This document shows positions 51,165 through 59,066 of a stretch of 64,000 nucleotides of DNA, in pieces. Positions within the stretch are counted from its first letter, which is position 1. Each line of letters starts with the position of its first letter. The position numbers and the translations under genes were made by a program. Origin of the DNA: JACNJF01 sp050288105 (GTDB lineage Bacteria; Pseudomonadota; Gammaproteobacteria; GCA-001735895); assembly GCA_050288105.1 (NCBI GenBank), contig JBNKDE010000005.1, positions 1 through 64,000 of the forward strand, in the 5' to 3' direction. The notes beneath the pieces are model-generated. The model had not been told where the DNA came from, did no database searches, and saw only the letters and a program-made list of their open reading frames with translations.

Positions 51165-51951
51165 GACTGCATTGTTACTGGACCAGATACCCCTGATGCA
51201 GGTCAGCCAGTTGACCCGTTTATATGGTATCAATAAGGGCTGTCAGCAGATTGATCTGGAGGTGTATCCCGGTGAGGTGCTGGGTATCGTCGGTGAATCT
51301 GGCTCCGGTAAATCGACCCTGTTACGTTGTCTCTCGGGTCTGGAGCCGATTGACCAGGGGCAGGTAATCTACCAGGCAGAAAAGGGGCCGCTGTCGCTAC
51401 ATGAGCTGCGCGAGGCCGAGCGTCGTCAGCTACTACGTTTTGACTGGGGCATCGTACAGCAAAATCCGCGTGATGGATTGCATCTGGATATGAGTGCCGG
51501 TGCCAATATCGGTGAACGCCTGATGGCTCAAGGCCAGCGTCACTATCGTGATATTCGTCAGCAGGCGCTGCAATGGATGCAACGTGTCGAGCTGGATCCG
51601 GACCGAATTGACGATAAACCTAAAAACTTTTCCGGTGGTATGCAGCAACGTTTACAGATTGCGCGCAACCTGGTGACACATCCGCGTCTGTTGTTTATGG
51701 ATGAACCAACTGGTGGACTGGATGTCTCCGTGCAGGCCCGAGTGCTGGACCTGATTCGAAAACTGGTGCGCGAACTCAATGTCTCGGTCATTCTGGTTAC
51801 ACACGATATGGGCGTTGCGCGTTTACTGGCTGACCGGCTGATTGTTATGCGTCATAGCCGTATCGTAGAAACCGGCCTGACCGATCAAATCCTGGAAGAC
51901 CCTCAGCAGCCGTATACGCAGTTGCTGGTTTCTTCTATTTTACAGGTATAA
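51157..51951 (+). CDS. phnK: C-P lyase ATP-binding subunit PhnK
   Basis: This is a 264-residue ABC ATPase: Walker A GESGSGKST, signature FSGGMQQRLQIARN, Walker B LLFMDEP and H-loop VTHDMGV. It resembles dipeptide-transporter ATPases but has no permease partner. PhnK binds the PhnGHIJ core and, with PhnL, drives its conformational cycle. It is 4 bp from phnL. Confidence 0.95.
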   Translation: MPETALLLDQIPLMQVSQLTRLYGINKGCQQIDLEVYPGEVLGIVGESGSGKSTLLRCLSGLEPIDQGQVIYQAEKGPLSLHELREAERRQLLRFDWGIVQQNPRDGLHLDMSAGANIGERLMAQGQRHYRDIRQQALQWMQRVELDPDRIDDKPKNFSGGMQQRLQIARNLVTHPRLLFMDEPTGGLDVSVQARVLDLIRKLVRELNVSVILVTHDMGVARLLADRLIVMRHSRIVETGLTDQILEDPQQPYTQLLVSSILQV

Positions 51952-51955
51952 ACAG

Positions 51956-52657
51956 ATGCAACAGGCAGTGCTGGAAATTCAGAATTTGAGCAAATCCTTC
52001 ACCATGCATACGCAGGGTGAGGTCAGCTTTCAGGTATTCAGTGGGCTGAATCTGAAGGTACACCAGGGTGAGTGTGTGGTATTGCATGGTGAGTCAGGTA
52101 TGGGTAAGAGTACCTTGTTGCGTTGCCTGAATGCCAACTACCTGAGTGACTCTGGCGCCATTATATTTTCAGATAATCATCAGAGCTATGATTTAAACCA
52201 GTTAACTGATCGACAATTGATCCGCCTGCGTCGCGAAAAGATTGCCTATGTGAGTCAGTTTTTACGCGTAATCCCGCGCATTCCAACACTGGAGATAGTT
52301 ATGCAGCCGATGCTGGATATGTCAGTCGCCAAAAAACAGGCGGAACAACGCGCCAGGGAATTGCTGCTGCGGTTAAATATTCCCGAACGCCTGTGGGGGC
52401 TGTCGCCCACTACGTTTTCGGGTGGTGAGCAGCAGCGGGTAAATATCGCGCGCGAATTTACCGTGATACGTCCATTGATGTTGCTGGATGAACCGACTGC
52501 ATCGCTGGATCAGCAGAATCGTAATACCGTAATCGAGCTGATCCTGGAGGCCAAGGCACAGAATGCCGCTATCGTAGGTATCTTTCACGATGAAGAAAGC
52601 CGCAGTCGAGTTGCAGACCGCCTGTTCGATCTGAAAGAGGGGATGTTTCATGCGTGA
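51956..52657 (+). CDS. phnL: C-P lyase ATP-binding subunit PhnL
   Basis: This is a 233-residue ABC ATPase with Walker A GESGMGKST, signature FSGGEQQRVNIAREF, Walker B LMLLDEPTASLD and the PhnL-like KIAYVSQFLRVIPRIPTLEIV. PhnL stacks with PhnK on the C-P lyase core complex. The 3' end overlaps phnM by 8 bp. Confidence 0.95.
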   Translation: MQQAVLEIQNLSKSFTMHTQGEVSFQVFSGLNLKVHQGECVVLHGESGMGKSTLLRCLNANYLSDSGAIIFSDNHQSYDLNQLTDRQLIRLRREKIAYVSQFLRVIPRIPTLEIVMQPMLDMSVAKKQAEQRARELLLRLNIPERLWGLSPTTFSGGEQQRVNIAREFTVIRPLMLLDEPTASLDQQNRNTVIELILEAKAQNAAIVGIFHDEESRSRVADRLFDLKEGMFHA

Positions 52658-53792
52658 CAGGGTAATTACTAATGCACAGATTATTCTCAGCGATGAGGTG
52701 ATTCAGGGTAGCCTGCAGATACAACAGGGACAGATCACACAAATTGATCAGGGCCACAGCCAGTTGCCGTCTGCCCAGGACTGGGGTGGAGATTACCTGA
52801 TGCCGGGTATGATCGAACTGCACACCGACAATATGGAAAAATACTTTATGCCGCGTCCAGGCGTGGTATGGCCCAGGGTTTCGGCCATGATGTCGCATGA
52901 CATACAGATGGTGTCTTCGGGTGTGACTACGGTTTTCGATGCAGTTGCCGTGGGTTACGATATCTATAAAAGCAGTCGTAAGGAAGTGTTGCACGACATT
53001 ATTGAATCTATCGCGTATATCAGCGAGCATCACCTGGCACGTGCTGATCACTTCCTGCACCTGCGTTGTGAATTAAGCTGTGATGCGACCTCCGAAGAGT
53101 TTGATCAGTATGCGGATGACCCGCGTCTGAAACTGGTTTCACTGATGGATCATGCACCTGGACAGAGGCAGTTTGCGCGGCTGGATAAATATATCGAGTA
53201 TTACCAGAAAAAATATGGCTTCAGTGATGAGCAGATGCAGCACTCTATTGAACGTCACCAGCTTTCCTCGGAAACCTGGTCAGCGGCGCACAGGCGTTAC
53301 ATTGCCGAAACCTGCCTGCAGCGAAATATTCCTATGGCCAGCCATGACGATGCAACCGAACAACATGTGCAGGAAGCTTTAAGCTACGAGGTTAGTATTG
53401 CTGAATTTCCCACTACCCTGGAAGCGGCCAGCCTGTCGCATAAAAGCAATTTAAAGGTGCTAATGGGGGCGCCGAATCTGATGCGTGGCTATTCGCATTC
53501 AGGTAATGTGGCGGCGCGTGATCTGGCAGCCGGCGGCTACCTGGACATACTGTCTTCGGACTACTATCCCGGCAGTTTACTGCACAGTGCCTTTATGTTG
53601 TCGGATCTGAATATCGGCTACACTTTGGCACAGGCGATACGCTGCGTCACCGAGAATCCAGCCAATGCAGTCGACTTACATGACCGCGGCAGTATCAGGC
53701 CGGGCTACCAGGCTGATCTATTACGGGTCGCTAAACACAGGGATATGCCAGTATTAAAAGAGACCTGGAAATCTGGGGAACGGGTCAGTTAA
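52650..53792 (+). CDS. phnM: Alpha-D-ribose 1-methylphosphonate 5-triphosphate diphosphatase
   Basis: This 380-residue amidohydrolase-fold protein carries the metal-ligand motif ELHTDNMEKY, DHAPGQRQF, SHDDATEQH and LSSDYYPGSLL, all typical of PhnM. It removes pyrophosphate from the triphosphate intermediate to give ribose-1-phosphonate-5-phosphate for PhnJ. Its stop overlaps the start of the DUF1045 gene by one base. Confidence 0.96.
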   Translation: MRDRVITNAQIILSDEVIQGSLQIQQGQITQIDQGHSQLPSAQDWGGDYLMPGMIELHTDNMEKYFMPRPGVVWPRVSAMMSHDIQMVSSGVTTVFDAVAVGYDIYKSSRKEVLHDIIESIAYISEHHLARADHFLHLRCELSCDATSEEFDQYADDPRLKLVSLMDHAPGQRQFARLDKYIEYYQKKYGFSDEQMQHSIERHQLSSETWSAAHRRYIAETCLQRNIPMASHDDATEQHVQEALSYEVSIAEFPTTLEAASLSHKSNLKVLMGAPNLMRGYSHSGNVAARDLAAGGYLDILSSDYYPGSLLHSAFMLSDLNIGYTLAQAIRCVTENPANAVDLHDRGSIRPGYQADLLRVAKHRDMPVLKETWKSGERVS

Positions 53793-54499
53793 TGTCTGAA
53801 CGTTACGCGATCTATTTCACTCTGGCACAAAACGACCCGCTGTATCAGCTGGCTGCGCAATGGTTTGGCTATGATTTTTACCAGGGTAGTAAGCCATCGA
53901 TCAGAATGGATCATCATGCGCTATTGAAGCCGCTATTCCCCTATACCGACTATAATGCGAAGGCATCCATGTATGGTTTTCATGCGACCCTGAAACCCCC
54001 GTTCCGTCTAAAGCGCGGTGTCTCGCATAAGCAACTGGTCAAAATCCTTAAGCATTTTTCGAAGCTGCATAGTCCATTTAGCTGTTCTGAATTGTCGCTG
54101 CAACAACTGGGTGATTTTCTGGCGCTAGTACCCAGCAAACCCTGCGCCAAATTAAACCGGCTGGCGAAAGACTGCGTACAGACGTTTGATGTTTTTCGCG
54201 ATGAGCTGGTTGCTGAAGAAATTCAGAAAAGAAACCCGGCCAGCCTGACCGATGACCAGCGTCTTATGCTCAAATTATGGGGTTATCCCTATGTGCTGGA
54301 TGAGTTCCGTTTTCATATGACGCTTACCGATAGCCTGACCCAGCAACAGATTGATTTATGTAAGCCATTGTTGGAAAGCTATTTTCATCCCTATACCGCG
54401 AGGACATTGAAAGTAGATCAGGTTAGCCTGTGTTACCAGGCAACCGAGCGTTCGCCTTTTGTGGTGCTGGAAACCTATTCGTTTAAGGATAAAAAATAA
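53792..54499 (+). CDS. DUF1045 phosphonate-operon protein, 2H-phosphoesterase-like
   Basis: The protein has 235 residues of the DUF1045 family, which occurs almost only in phosphonate operons and is not biochemically assigned as far as I know. Two H-x-T motifs, HATLKPPF (about residues 68-75) and FHMTLT (about 171-176), match the signature of 2H phosphoesterases, which open cyclic phosphates. It is the last gene of the operon, coupled to phnM. PhnP, the cyclic phosphodiesterase of E. coli, is not in this window, so substitution for PhnP is a reasonable hypothesis. Confidence 0.85.
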   Translation: MSERYAIYFTLAQNDPLYQLAAQWFGYDFYQGSKPSIRMDHHALLKPLFPYTDYNAKASMYGFHATLKPPFRLKRGVSHKQLVKILKHFSKLHSPFSCSELSLQQLGDFLALVPSKPCAKLNRLAKDCVQTFDVFRDELVAEEIQKRNPASLTDDQRLMLKLWGYPYVLDEFRFHMTLTDSLTQQQIDLCKPLLESYFHPYTARTLKVDQVSLCYQATERSPFVVLETYSFKDKK

Positions 54500-54557
54500 G
54501 CTGCTGCTTGTTGTGTTGAAGGATCAGCAATCGAACCGGCTGGCGTATTCATGTCGC

Positions 54558-54587
54558 AAAAAAAGGCAGCCAGTAAGACTGACTGCC
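54558..54587 (-). terminator. Rho-independent terminator of hsp20
   Basis: GGCAGCCAGT (54565-54574) pairs with ACTGACTGCC (54578-54587) through one G-T pair, with an AAG loop. On the minus strand the stem is followed by a run of seven T (54558-54564). It may also stop plus-strand phn transcription less efficiently. Confidence 0.82.
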
Positions 54588-54659
54588 TGTGCGAGATCTA
54601 CCTGACACGCCGGGAAATACGCTGCACATCCCGACACTTTTAGCCAGTGCGTCTGGCGC

Positions 54660-55130
54660 TTATGCCGCCTTACTTTCTTGCTCGCTGTGCTGATGCTCAA
54701 TCGCCTCTGAAGCCTGAGTAATAGCGATTTTACGTGGCTTCATCGCTTCTGGAATTTCCTTCACCAGGTCAATGGTCAGCAGGCCATTACTCAGCTTGGC
54801 GCCAGTCACTTCGACATATTCCGCCAGATTGAATTTACGTTCAAAGCTACTGTTAGCAATTCCCTGATACAGGTATTTGCGTTGCTCTTCAGTAGTTTTT
54901 TTAGCGCTGATACTGAGTATCCCTTTTTCCACATTGATGTCGATTTCATCCTGCTCGAATCCGGCAACAGCCAGCGTGATTGCATAGCGGTCATCCTGCA
55001 GGACTTCGATATTGTAGGGAGGATATCCGTTTGAGCTACCCTCGCTACGCATCGCTGAATTGATCAGTGATGCCAGGTGATCGAATCCGATTGAGTTACG
55101 GTAAAGTGGTGAAAAATCAATTGCATTCAT
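54660..55130 (-). CDS. Small heat-shock protein, Hsp20/IbpA type
   Basis: This 156-residue alpha-crystallin chaperone has the IbpA-like N-terminus (IDFSPLYRNSIGFDHLASLIN). The crystallin domain is at about 35-130 (YPPYNIEVLQDDRYAITLAVAGF, ILSISAKK, FERKFNLAEYVEVTGAKLSNGLLTIDLVKEIPE), followed by a tail containing the I-x-I-like KIAIT. It holds unfolding proteins for DnaK/ClpB. The start has a strong AAAAGGAGG, which appears to be masked by a ROSE-like hairpin, and a CTTGAAA heat-shock -35 lies about 100 bp upstream. Confidence 0.95.
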   Translation of the reverse strand: MNAIDFSPLYRNSIGFDHLASLINSAMRSEGSSNGYPPYNIEVLQDDRYAITLAVAGFEQDEIDINVEKGILSISAKKTTEEQRKYLYQGIANSSFERKFNLAEYVEVTGAKLSNGLLTIDLVKEIPEAMKPRKIAITQASEAIEHQHSEQESKAA

Positions 55131-55191
55131 TACATTTCCTCCTTTTAAGAAACTAGCAAATAAACAATCAATTCACAGCGGCATTCGCTGT
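55131..55191 (-). ncRNA. ROSE-like RNA thermometer in the hsp20 leader
   Basis: On the minus strand the leader has TTGCT (plus positions 55155-55159), which can pair with AGGAA of the Shine-Dalgarno (55136-55140) as U-A, U-A, G·G, C-G, U-A. This is the hallmark of ROSE elements. Just upstream is a perfect hairpin ACAGCG/CGCTGT (55175-55180 and 55186-55191), again as in ROSE leaders. Confidence 0.68.
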
Positions 55192-55230
55192 AGCCGTGCT
55201 CAGGGCTGGATATAAATACGCTGGGAAATT

Positions 55231-55237
55231 TTTCAAG
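55231..55237 (-). promoter_or_regulatory. Sigma-32-type -35 element of hsp20
   Basis: CTTGAAA on the minus strand equals the sigma-32 -35 consensus and lies about 100 bp before the hsp20 start, preceded by CG. A matching CCCCATNT -10 is not clear downstream (CCCAGCGTATTTAT is the nearest), so promoter class is likely but incomplete. Confidence 0.5.
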
Positions 55238-55537
55238 CGTTGAGATAATAAAAGTTTTTTATAGAGCATAAATATTGATTTTGAGCAAATGGTGAGGGCT
55301 GATCACGCTTAGCATGTATTTAAATCGTGGTTACTTAAAGGGCTTCGTAGGATTGATAATCACCCCGAAACAATTGTTCACATTTGTCTTCTTTCAATCT
55401 GTCTTACAGGCGTTAGAATGATTCCAGAAATACTGATGATTCAACTGTTGAATGCGTAGGGTAGTGGTTGTGCTAGCAGTTGTACTTTTAATTTTATATA
55501 TCTTGAATGTTTACATTTTTTAAATAGGAAAATAATT
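55238..55537. other. Intergenic region between hsp20 and the OmpA-like gene
   Basis: About 300 AT-rich bases without an ORF. They should carry the promoter of the OmpA-like gene and its leader. No structured RNA or repeat is evident. Confidence 0.4.
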
Positions 55538-56434
55538 ATGCAAAATACAAATTTAGCAATTCTATTGATCGCTGGCGCAATGGCTTTACCGCTGCACGCG
55601 GCTGATCAGAAAAACTACCTGACAGATTCGCGCGGTGCGCTGGTTAAGAATGGGTTTGGCGAATGTGTACTGGTAGCCGTGGGCAAAAAAGGTCCGTTGG
55701 CTGAATGTGGTGACATGGTTAAAATGGCAGATGCCGATAACGATGGCGTAGCCGATGCGAATGACAAGTGTGCTGGCACCGCTGCGGGCGCAAAAGTAGA
55801 TGCGAAAGGTTGTGAACTGGATTCAGACGGTGATCGGGTAGTGGATAGTAAGGATAAATGCCCTGGTACTGATGCTGGTGTTATGGTCGATGCGTCTGGT
55901 TGTGCGAAAGACTCTGATAACGATGGCGTGGCTGATAGCAGTGACCAGTGTCCTGGCACAGTCTCTGGTGTTAAGGTAGATGCCAAAGGCTGCGCAATCA
56001 ATATGGATGTCGATGGCGATGGCATTATGAATGCGAATGATGATTGCCCGAATACAGCAGCCGGTACGATTGTAGACAAGCGTGGTTGTGAACTGAAGGC
56101 TGATATCAAGCTGGACAAGGTACAGTTTAAAAGTGGCACCGCTGAATTGAGCAGCGAAAGTAAATCCATTCTGGATGGTATTGCACAAACCCTGAAAGAC
56201 AATGAACATCTGGTTTTCGAAGTGGCTGGACATACCGATAATCGAGGTGATTACAACTATAATGTAAGCCTTTCTGAAAAACGTGCGCAAGCGGTTCGTC
56301 AATATCTGGTAAATGATGGGGTTGCTGCAAATAGACTGTCTGCTCATGGCTATGGCCCAGATAAGCCGGTAGCTTCAAATGACAGCAGAGAAGGTCGTAG
56401 TCAGAATCGCCGAGTAGAGCTGGTACTTCAGTAA
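55538..56434 (+). CDS. OmpA-family protein with thrombospondin type 3 repeats
   Basis: The protein has 298 residues. A signal peptide (about 1-21, ending LHAA) and a short N-terminal part with a Cys pair precede about five calcium-binding TSP3-type repeats (about 66-185; DADNDGVADANDKC, DSDGDRVVDSKDKC and similar). An OmpA_C peptidoglycan-binding domain follows (about 195-298; KFKSGTAELS-like, VAGHTDNRGDYNYNVSLSEKRAQAV, SQNRRVEL). There is no transmembrane beta-barrel, so it is probably a periplasmic or outer-membrane-associated protein bound to the cell wall. A strong terminator follows. Confidence 0.93.
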   Translation: MQNTNLAILLIAGAMALPLHAADQKNYLTDSRGALVKNGFGECVLVAVGKKGPLAECGDMVKMADADNDGVADANDKCAGTAAGAKVDAKGCELDSDGDRVVDSKDKCPGTDAGVMVDASGCAKDSDNDGVADSSDQCPGTVSGVKVDAKGCAINMDVDGDGIMNANDDCPNTAAGTIVDKRGCELKADIKLDKVQFKSGTAELSSESKSILDGIAQTLKDNEHLVFEVAGHTDNRGDYNYNVSLSEKRAQAVRQYLVNDGVAANRLSAHGYGPDKPVASNDSREGRSQNRRVELVLQ

Positions 56435-56451
56435 TCTGGCTGAATAAAACT

Positions 56452-56481
56452 AAAGCCGGGGCTATGCCCCGGCTTTTTTTT
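56452..56481 (+). terminator. Rho-independent terminator of the OmpA-like gene
   Basis: AAAGCCGGGGC (56452-56462) and GCCCCGGCTTT (56466-56476) form a perfect 11-bp stem with loop TAT. The run of T continues to 56481. Confidence 0.95.
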
Positions 56482-56856
56482 GCGTCTGATTTATTTCATA
56501 AACCATTATCTAAAGCTTTACTGGTTTCCGCAATGAAGGTTAAACGTGAATGCAGCTACTGGTTTTATCTACCCTTCTGGGGTGCCGAAAATCGGGCCAG
56601 GCTGGAAAAAGACATAGTTAATTGTAGTGGCTGTACTCTATATTCTGGATTTTTCACTTTTAACGGTATAGATTATGCGCCTGATCCAGCTGTTCCAGGT
56701 TAAGGAGTTTTTGCCTGTTTTTCGGTGCAAAGATGCCTTAGTCATACGGGGTGGAAATCAGCTGACGTACTTTTTGTAGAGCCAGCTTAGCGGTAAATTA
56801 GTGACAAGCTGATTACCAGTAGACAGGCACCTGAATTACAAATTGGGAAACCGAGT
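56482..56856. other. Intergenic region, no supported gene
   Basis: About 375 bp lie between the terminator and the diguanylate cyclase gene. A 79-codon frame begins inside the terminator and has no ribosome binding site. I see no other structure. Confidence 0.5.
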
Positions 56857-57867
56857 GTGAAATATAACGACAATAGCGCCACTGCTGCCGAATACTTAAA
56901 ACAAGCCATTCCTTTAATGGTTGAGAAGAAGATACCAACCAACCCCATCAATTACACGCTCTGGTATAACTATGTAGCAAATCATATCCCTCTGCTGACC
57001 AGAGCACTGGAGAATATAGCGAACAGCTCTGACACTTTAACGCCGGAAGAAAGCTATGACCTGTTCTTTCAATACATACTACAGGATGAATTAAAGGAGC
57101 AGAATCAGGCGTTGAGCAGCATTTCGGGGATTGCCAGCCATATGTTGCATCGTTTATCAGAGTCTGTGCAGGGTAGTGAGGTGTTCGGCCAGCAACTGGA
57201 GTCGGATATTAAACAGCTGGAACAGGCCTCTTCTCTGCAGGATGTGAATGAGATTATCGAACTGGTTATTACAACTACCAGAAATATCCGAGATTCAAAC
57301 GAAGATTTTAAGGATAGCCTGCAAAAGGCCAATGCTGAGATCGATACCCTGAAAGGCCAGCTGCAGGACGCGGAGCGGCAAATCTATACGGATCAACTTA
57401 CTCAGGTTAACAACCGATATGCCTTTGATCGTAAGATGTCTGACCTTATTGTTAGTGAACGTGCTGAATCTTTGTTTTTAATCCTGCTGGATCTGGATCA
57501 CTTTAAATCAGTGAATGATAACTATGGTCATGTGGTGGGAGACAAGGTGCTGCAGAGCATGGGTCTGCTGCTGGGCTCCTACTGCAATTCAGATATATTT
57601 GCGGCACGTTATGGTGGTGAAGAGTTTGCTATTTTGCTACAGAATGCAACGCCTCAGACGGCTGGAGAGTTGGCAGATTCGATACGCAAAAATGTCATGC
57701 AGATCTCTGTGACGTTGAATGATTCGGGGGCGGTGCTGGAGAACTTGACGGCTTCGTTTGGCGTAGCGCGTTATATCAAACATGAACCTGAGGGAGATTT
57801 CATTCAAAGAGCAGACAATGCGTTATATCGTGCCAAGAATAAGGGCCGAAATCGGGTGGAAATTTAG
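56857..57867 (+). CDS. Cytoplasmic diguanylate cyclase
   Basis: The protein has 336 residues from a GTG start. The N-terminal helical domain (about 5-140: NSATAAEYLKQAIPLMVEKKIPTNPINYTLWYNYV) leads through a coiled coil (about 145-175) to a GGDEF domain with ARYGGEEF. No membrane segment is present. No RxxD I-site is seen (the region reads NSDIFAARY before GGEEF), so product inhibition is probably absent. The N-terminal form with NPxNYxLWY is shared by a family of soluble cyclases. The input signal is unknown. Confidence 0.92.
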   Translation: MKYNDNSATAAEYLKQAIPLMVEKKIPTNPINYTLWYNYVANHIPLLTRALENIANSSDTLTPEESYDLFFQYILQDELKEQNQALSSISGIASHMLHRLSESVQGSEVFGQQLESDIKQLEQASSLQDVNEIIELVITTTRNIRDSNEDFKDSLQKANAEIDTLKGQLQDAERQIYTDQLTQVNNRYAFDRKMSDLIVSERAESLFLILLDLDHFKSVNDNYGHVVGDKVLQSMGLLLGSYCNSDIFAARYGGEEFAILLQNATPQTAGELADSIRKNVMQISVTLNDSGAVLENLTASFGVARYIKHEPEGDFIQRADNALYRAKNKGRNRVEI

Positions 57868-58123
57868 CAGCGATCTATCCTTCGATGCGCAAAATAGCGT
57901 AGTAGGAGGTCAAATGATGCGCAGTAATTCTATGCGATCCGGCCGTTGGATCAGCCTCCTGGACGTGAAATACGCGTTTTCAGTAAAAAAAACACAGGTA
58001 TTTTCCTTATTTAGGCATAAATCACCCAACTATTTCCTTATTTTCCGGATTTACTCAGGTATAACAGTTATACTGCGTCGGCAGATAACTGCACACATTC
58101 AAAATTAATTTAAAGAGTAAAGT
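57868..58123 (+). other. Structured leader region before the cold-shock gene
   Basis: No gene is supported. AGGAGG (57903-57908) can pair with CCTCCT (57954-57959), enclosing GATCC/GGATC (57935-57939 and 57947-57951). Further on, a perfect palindrome GTATAAC-A-GTTATAC (58059-58073) overlaps a -10-like TATACT (58069-58074). The latter would place transcription of the cold-shock gene near 58081, with a short leader. Confidence 0.45.
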
Positions 58124-58330
58124 ATGAGTAAAGGCACAGTAAAATGGTTTAATGCGGATAAAGGTTATGGTTTTATTACTCCGGAAGATGGTGGTAAAGA
58201 CCTTTTCGTTCACCATTCAGAAATCAAGAGTGGAAGTAATTACGCGACACTAAATGACGGACAGTCGGTAGAATTTGAAGTTGGCCAGGGTCAGAAAGGA
58301 CCTTGCGCTAATAATGTTGTACCTGCTTGA
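58124..58330 (+). CDS. CspA-family cold-shock protein
   Basis: This 68-residue single cold-shock domain has RNP1 KGYGFI (about 15-20) and RNP2 DLFVHHS (about 28-34), with GTVKWFNADKG at the start. It binds single-stranded nucleic acid and melts RNA structure. The ribosome binding site is AAAGAGTAAAGT. Paralogues are normally present elsewhere. Nothing shows whether this one is cold-induced. Confidence 0.96.
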   Translation: MSKGTVKWFNADKGYGFITPEDGGKDLFVHHSEIKSGSNYATLNDGQSVEFEVGQGQKGPCANNVVPA

Positions 58331-58476
58331 TTATCTAATCTTAAGCAATAGTATGTAAAATAAGTTTGCCGGGCTGTCATGCAGCTCGAGCAACTTTTCT
58401 CAAAAAGTCTTCATAGATTTATCGTCGTTCTCAGTCCAGGTCGCCAGGCCTGTTTTTCAAAAGCTCCCCATCCTCG

Positions 58477-58950
58477 CTACAGCAGTAATTCCATCCCAAT
58501 TGCATGAAATTCTGATGCTGCCTGGATCAGTGAGTTTGCGGTTAATGCGGGTACGCCATAGGCTTGTGCCTGTACACCGTAATCCGATTTCACTTTTTCC
58601 AGCAATAAGTCAAAGTCCCCGTCTCCGGAAAGCAGCACAATACAGTCTACCTTCGGTGCAGCCTGCATGATGTCGATGGTGATGCCTACGTCCCAGTCAC
58701 CTTTGGCGCTGCCATCGCTGCGTTGGATATAGGGTTTGAGTTTTATTTCGAAGCCGATGTTTTTGAGCGCAGACTGAAATTTCTGTTGTTTATCACTTTC
58801 GCGTGCAATCGCATAGGCGTAGGCCTGAACGATCTCACCCTGTTGACTGACCCTTTGCCATAAGGCGTGATAATTAAACTGGCGGCCATAGGCCTGTCGG
58901 GTGGTGTAATAAATATTCTGCACATCGGCAAACAGGGCAATCTTTGTCAC
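58477..58950 (-). CDS. NYN-domain (LabA/DUF88-like) protein
   Basis: This 157-residue PIN-like NYN domain carries the acidic residues of the presumed nuclease site: FADVQNIYY (Asp9), KGDWDVGITIDIM and LLSGDGDFDLLLEKV. Bacterial LabA-like NYN proteins are predicted Mg-dependent ribonucleases; few have been tested. It is convergent with the cold-shock gene and divergent from the CDF transporter. Confidence 0.92.
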   Translation of the reverse strand: MTKIALFADVQNIYYTTRQAYGRQFNYHALWQRVSQQGEIVQAYAYAIARESDKQQKFQSALKNIGFEIKLKPYIQRSDGSAKGDWDVGITIDIMQAAPKVDCIVLLSGDGDFDLLLEKVKSDYGVQAQAYGVPALTANSLIQAASEFHAIGMELLL

Positions 58951-59066
58951 TTGCTTTGATCAGGGTTATTTAGAGCTGCCATTGTACGTGATAGGCACGG
59001 CTATTGTGGTTTTAATGTATTACAATTAAAAATCCAGCTTAACGACAATCCAGTACAGGGAATCAT

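Noticed and set aside
56464..56703. 79-codon ORF after the OmpA-like gene
   Set aside because: It starts inside the rho-independent terminator, has no ribosome binding site and shows no recognisable domain.
57782..58108. ORF overlapping the end of the diguanylate cyclase gene
   Set aside because: Most of it is a shadow frame or intergenic DNA; composition is not protein-like and it covers the probable cold-shock promoter.
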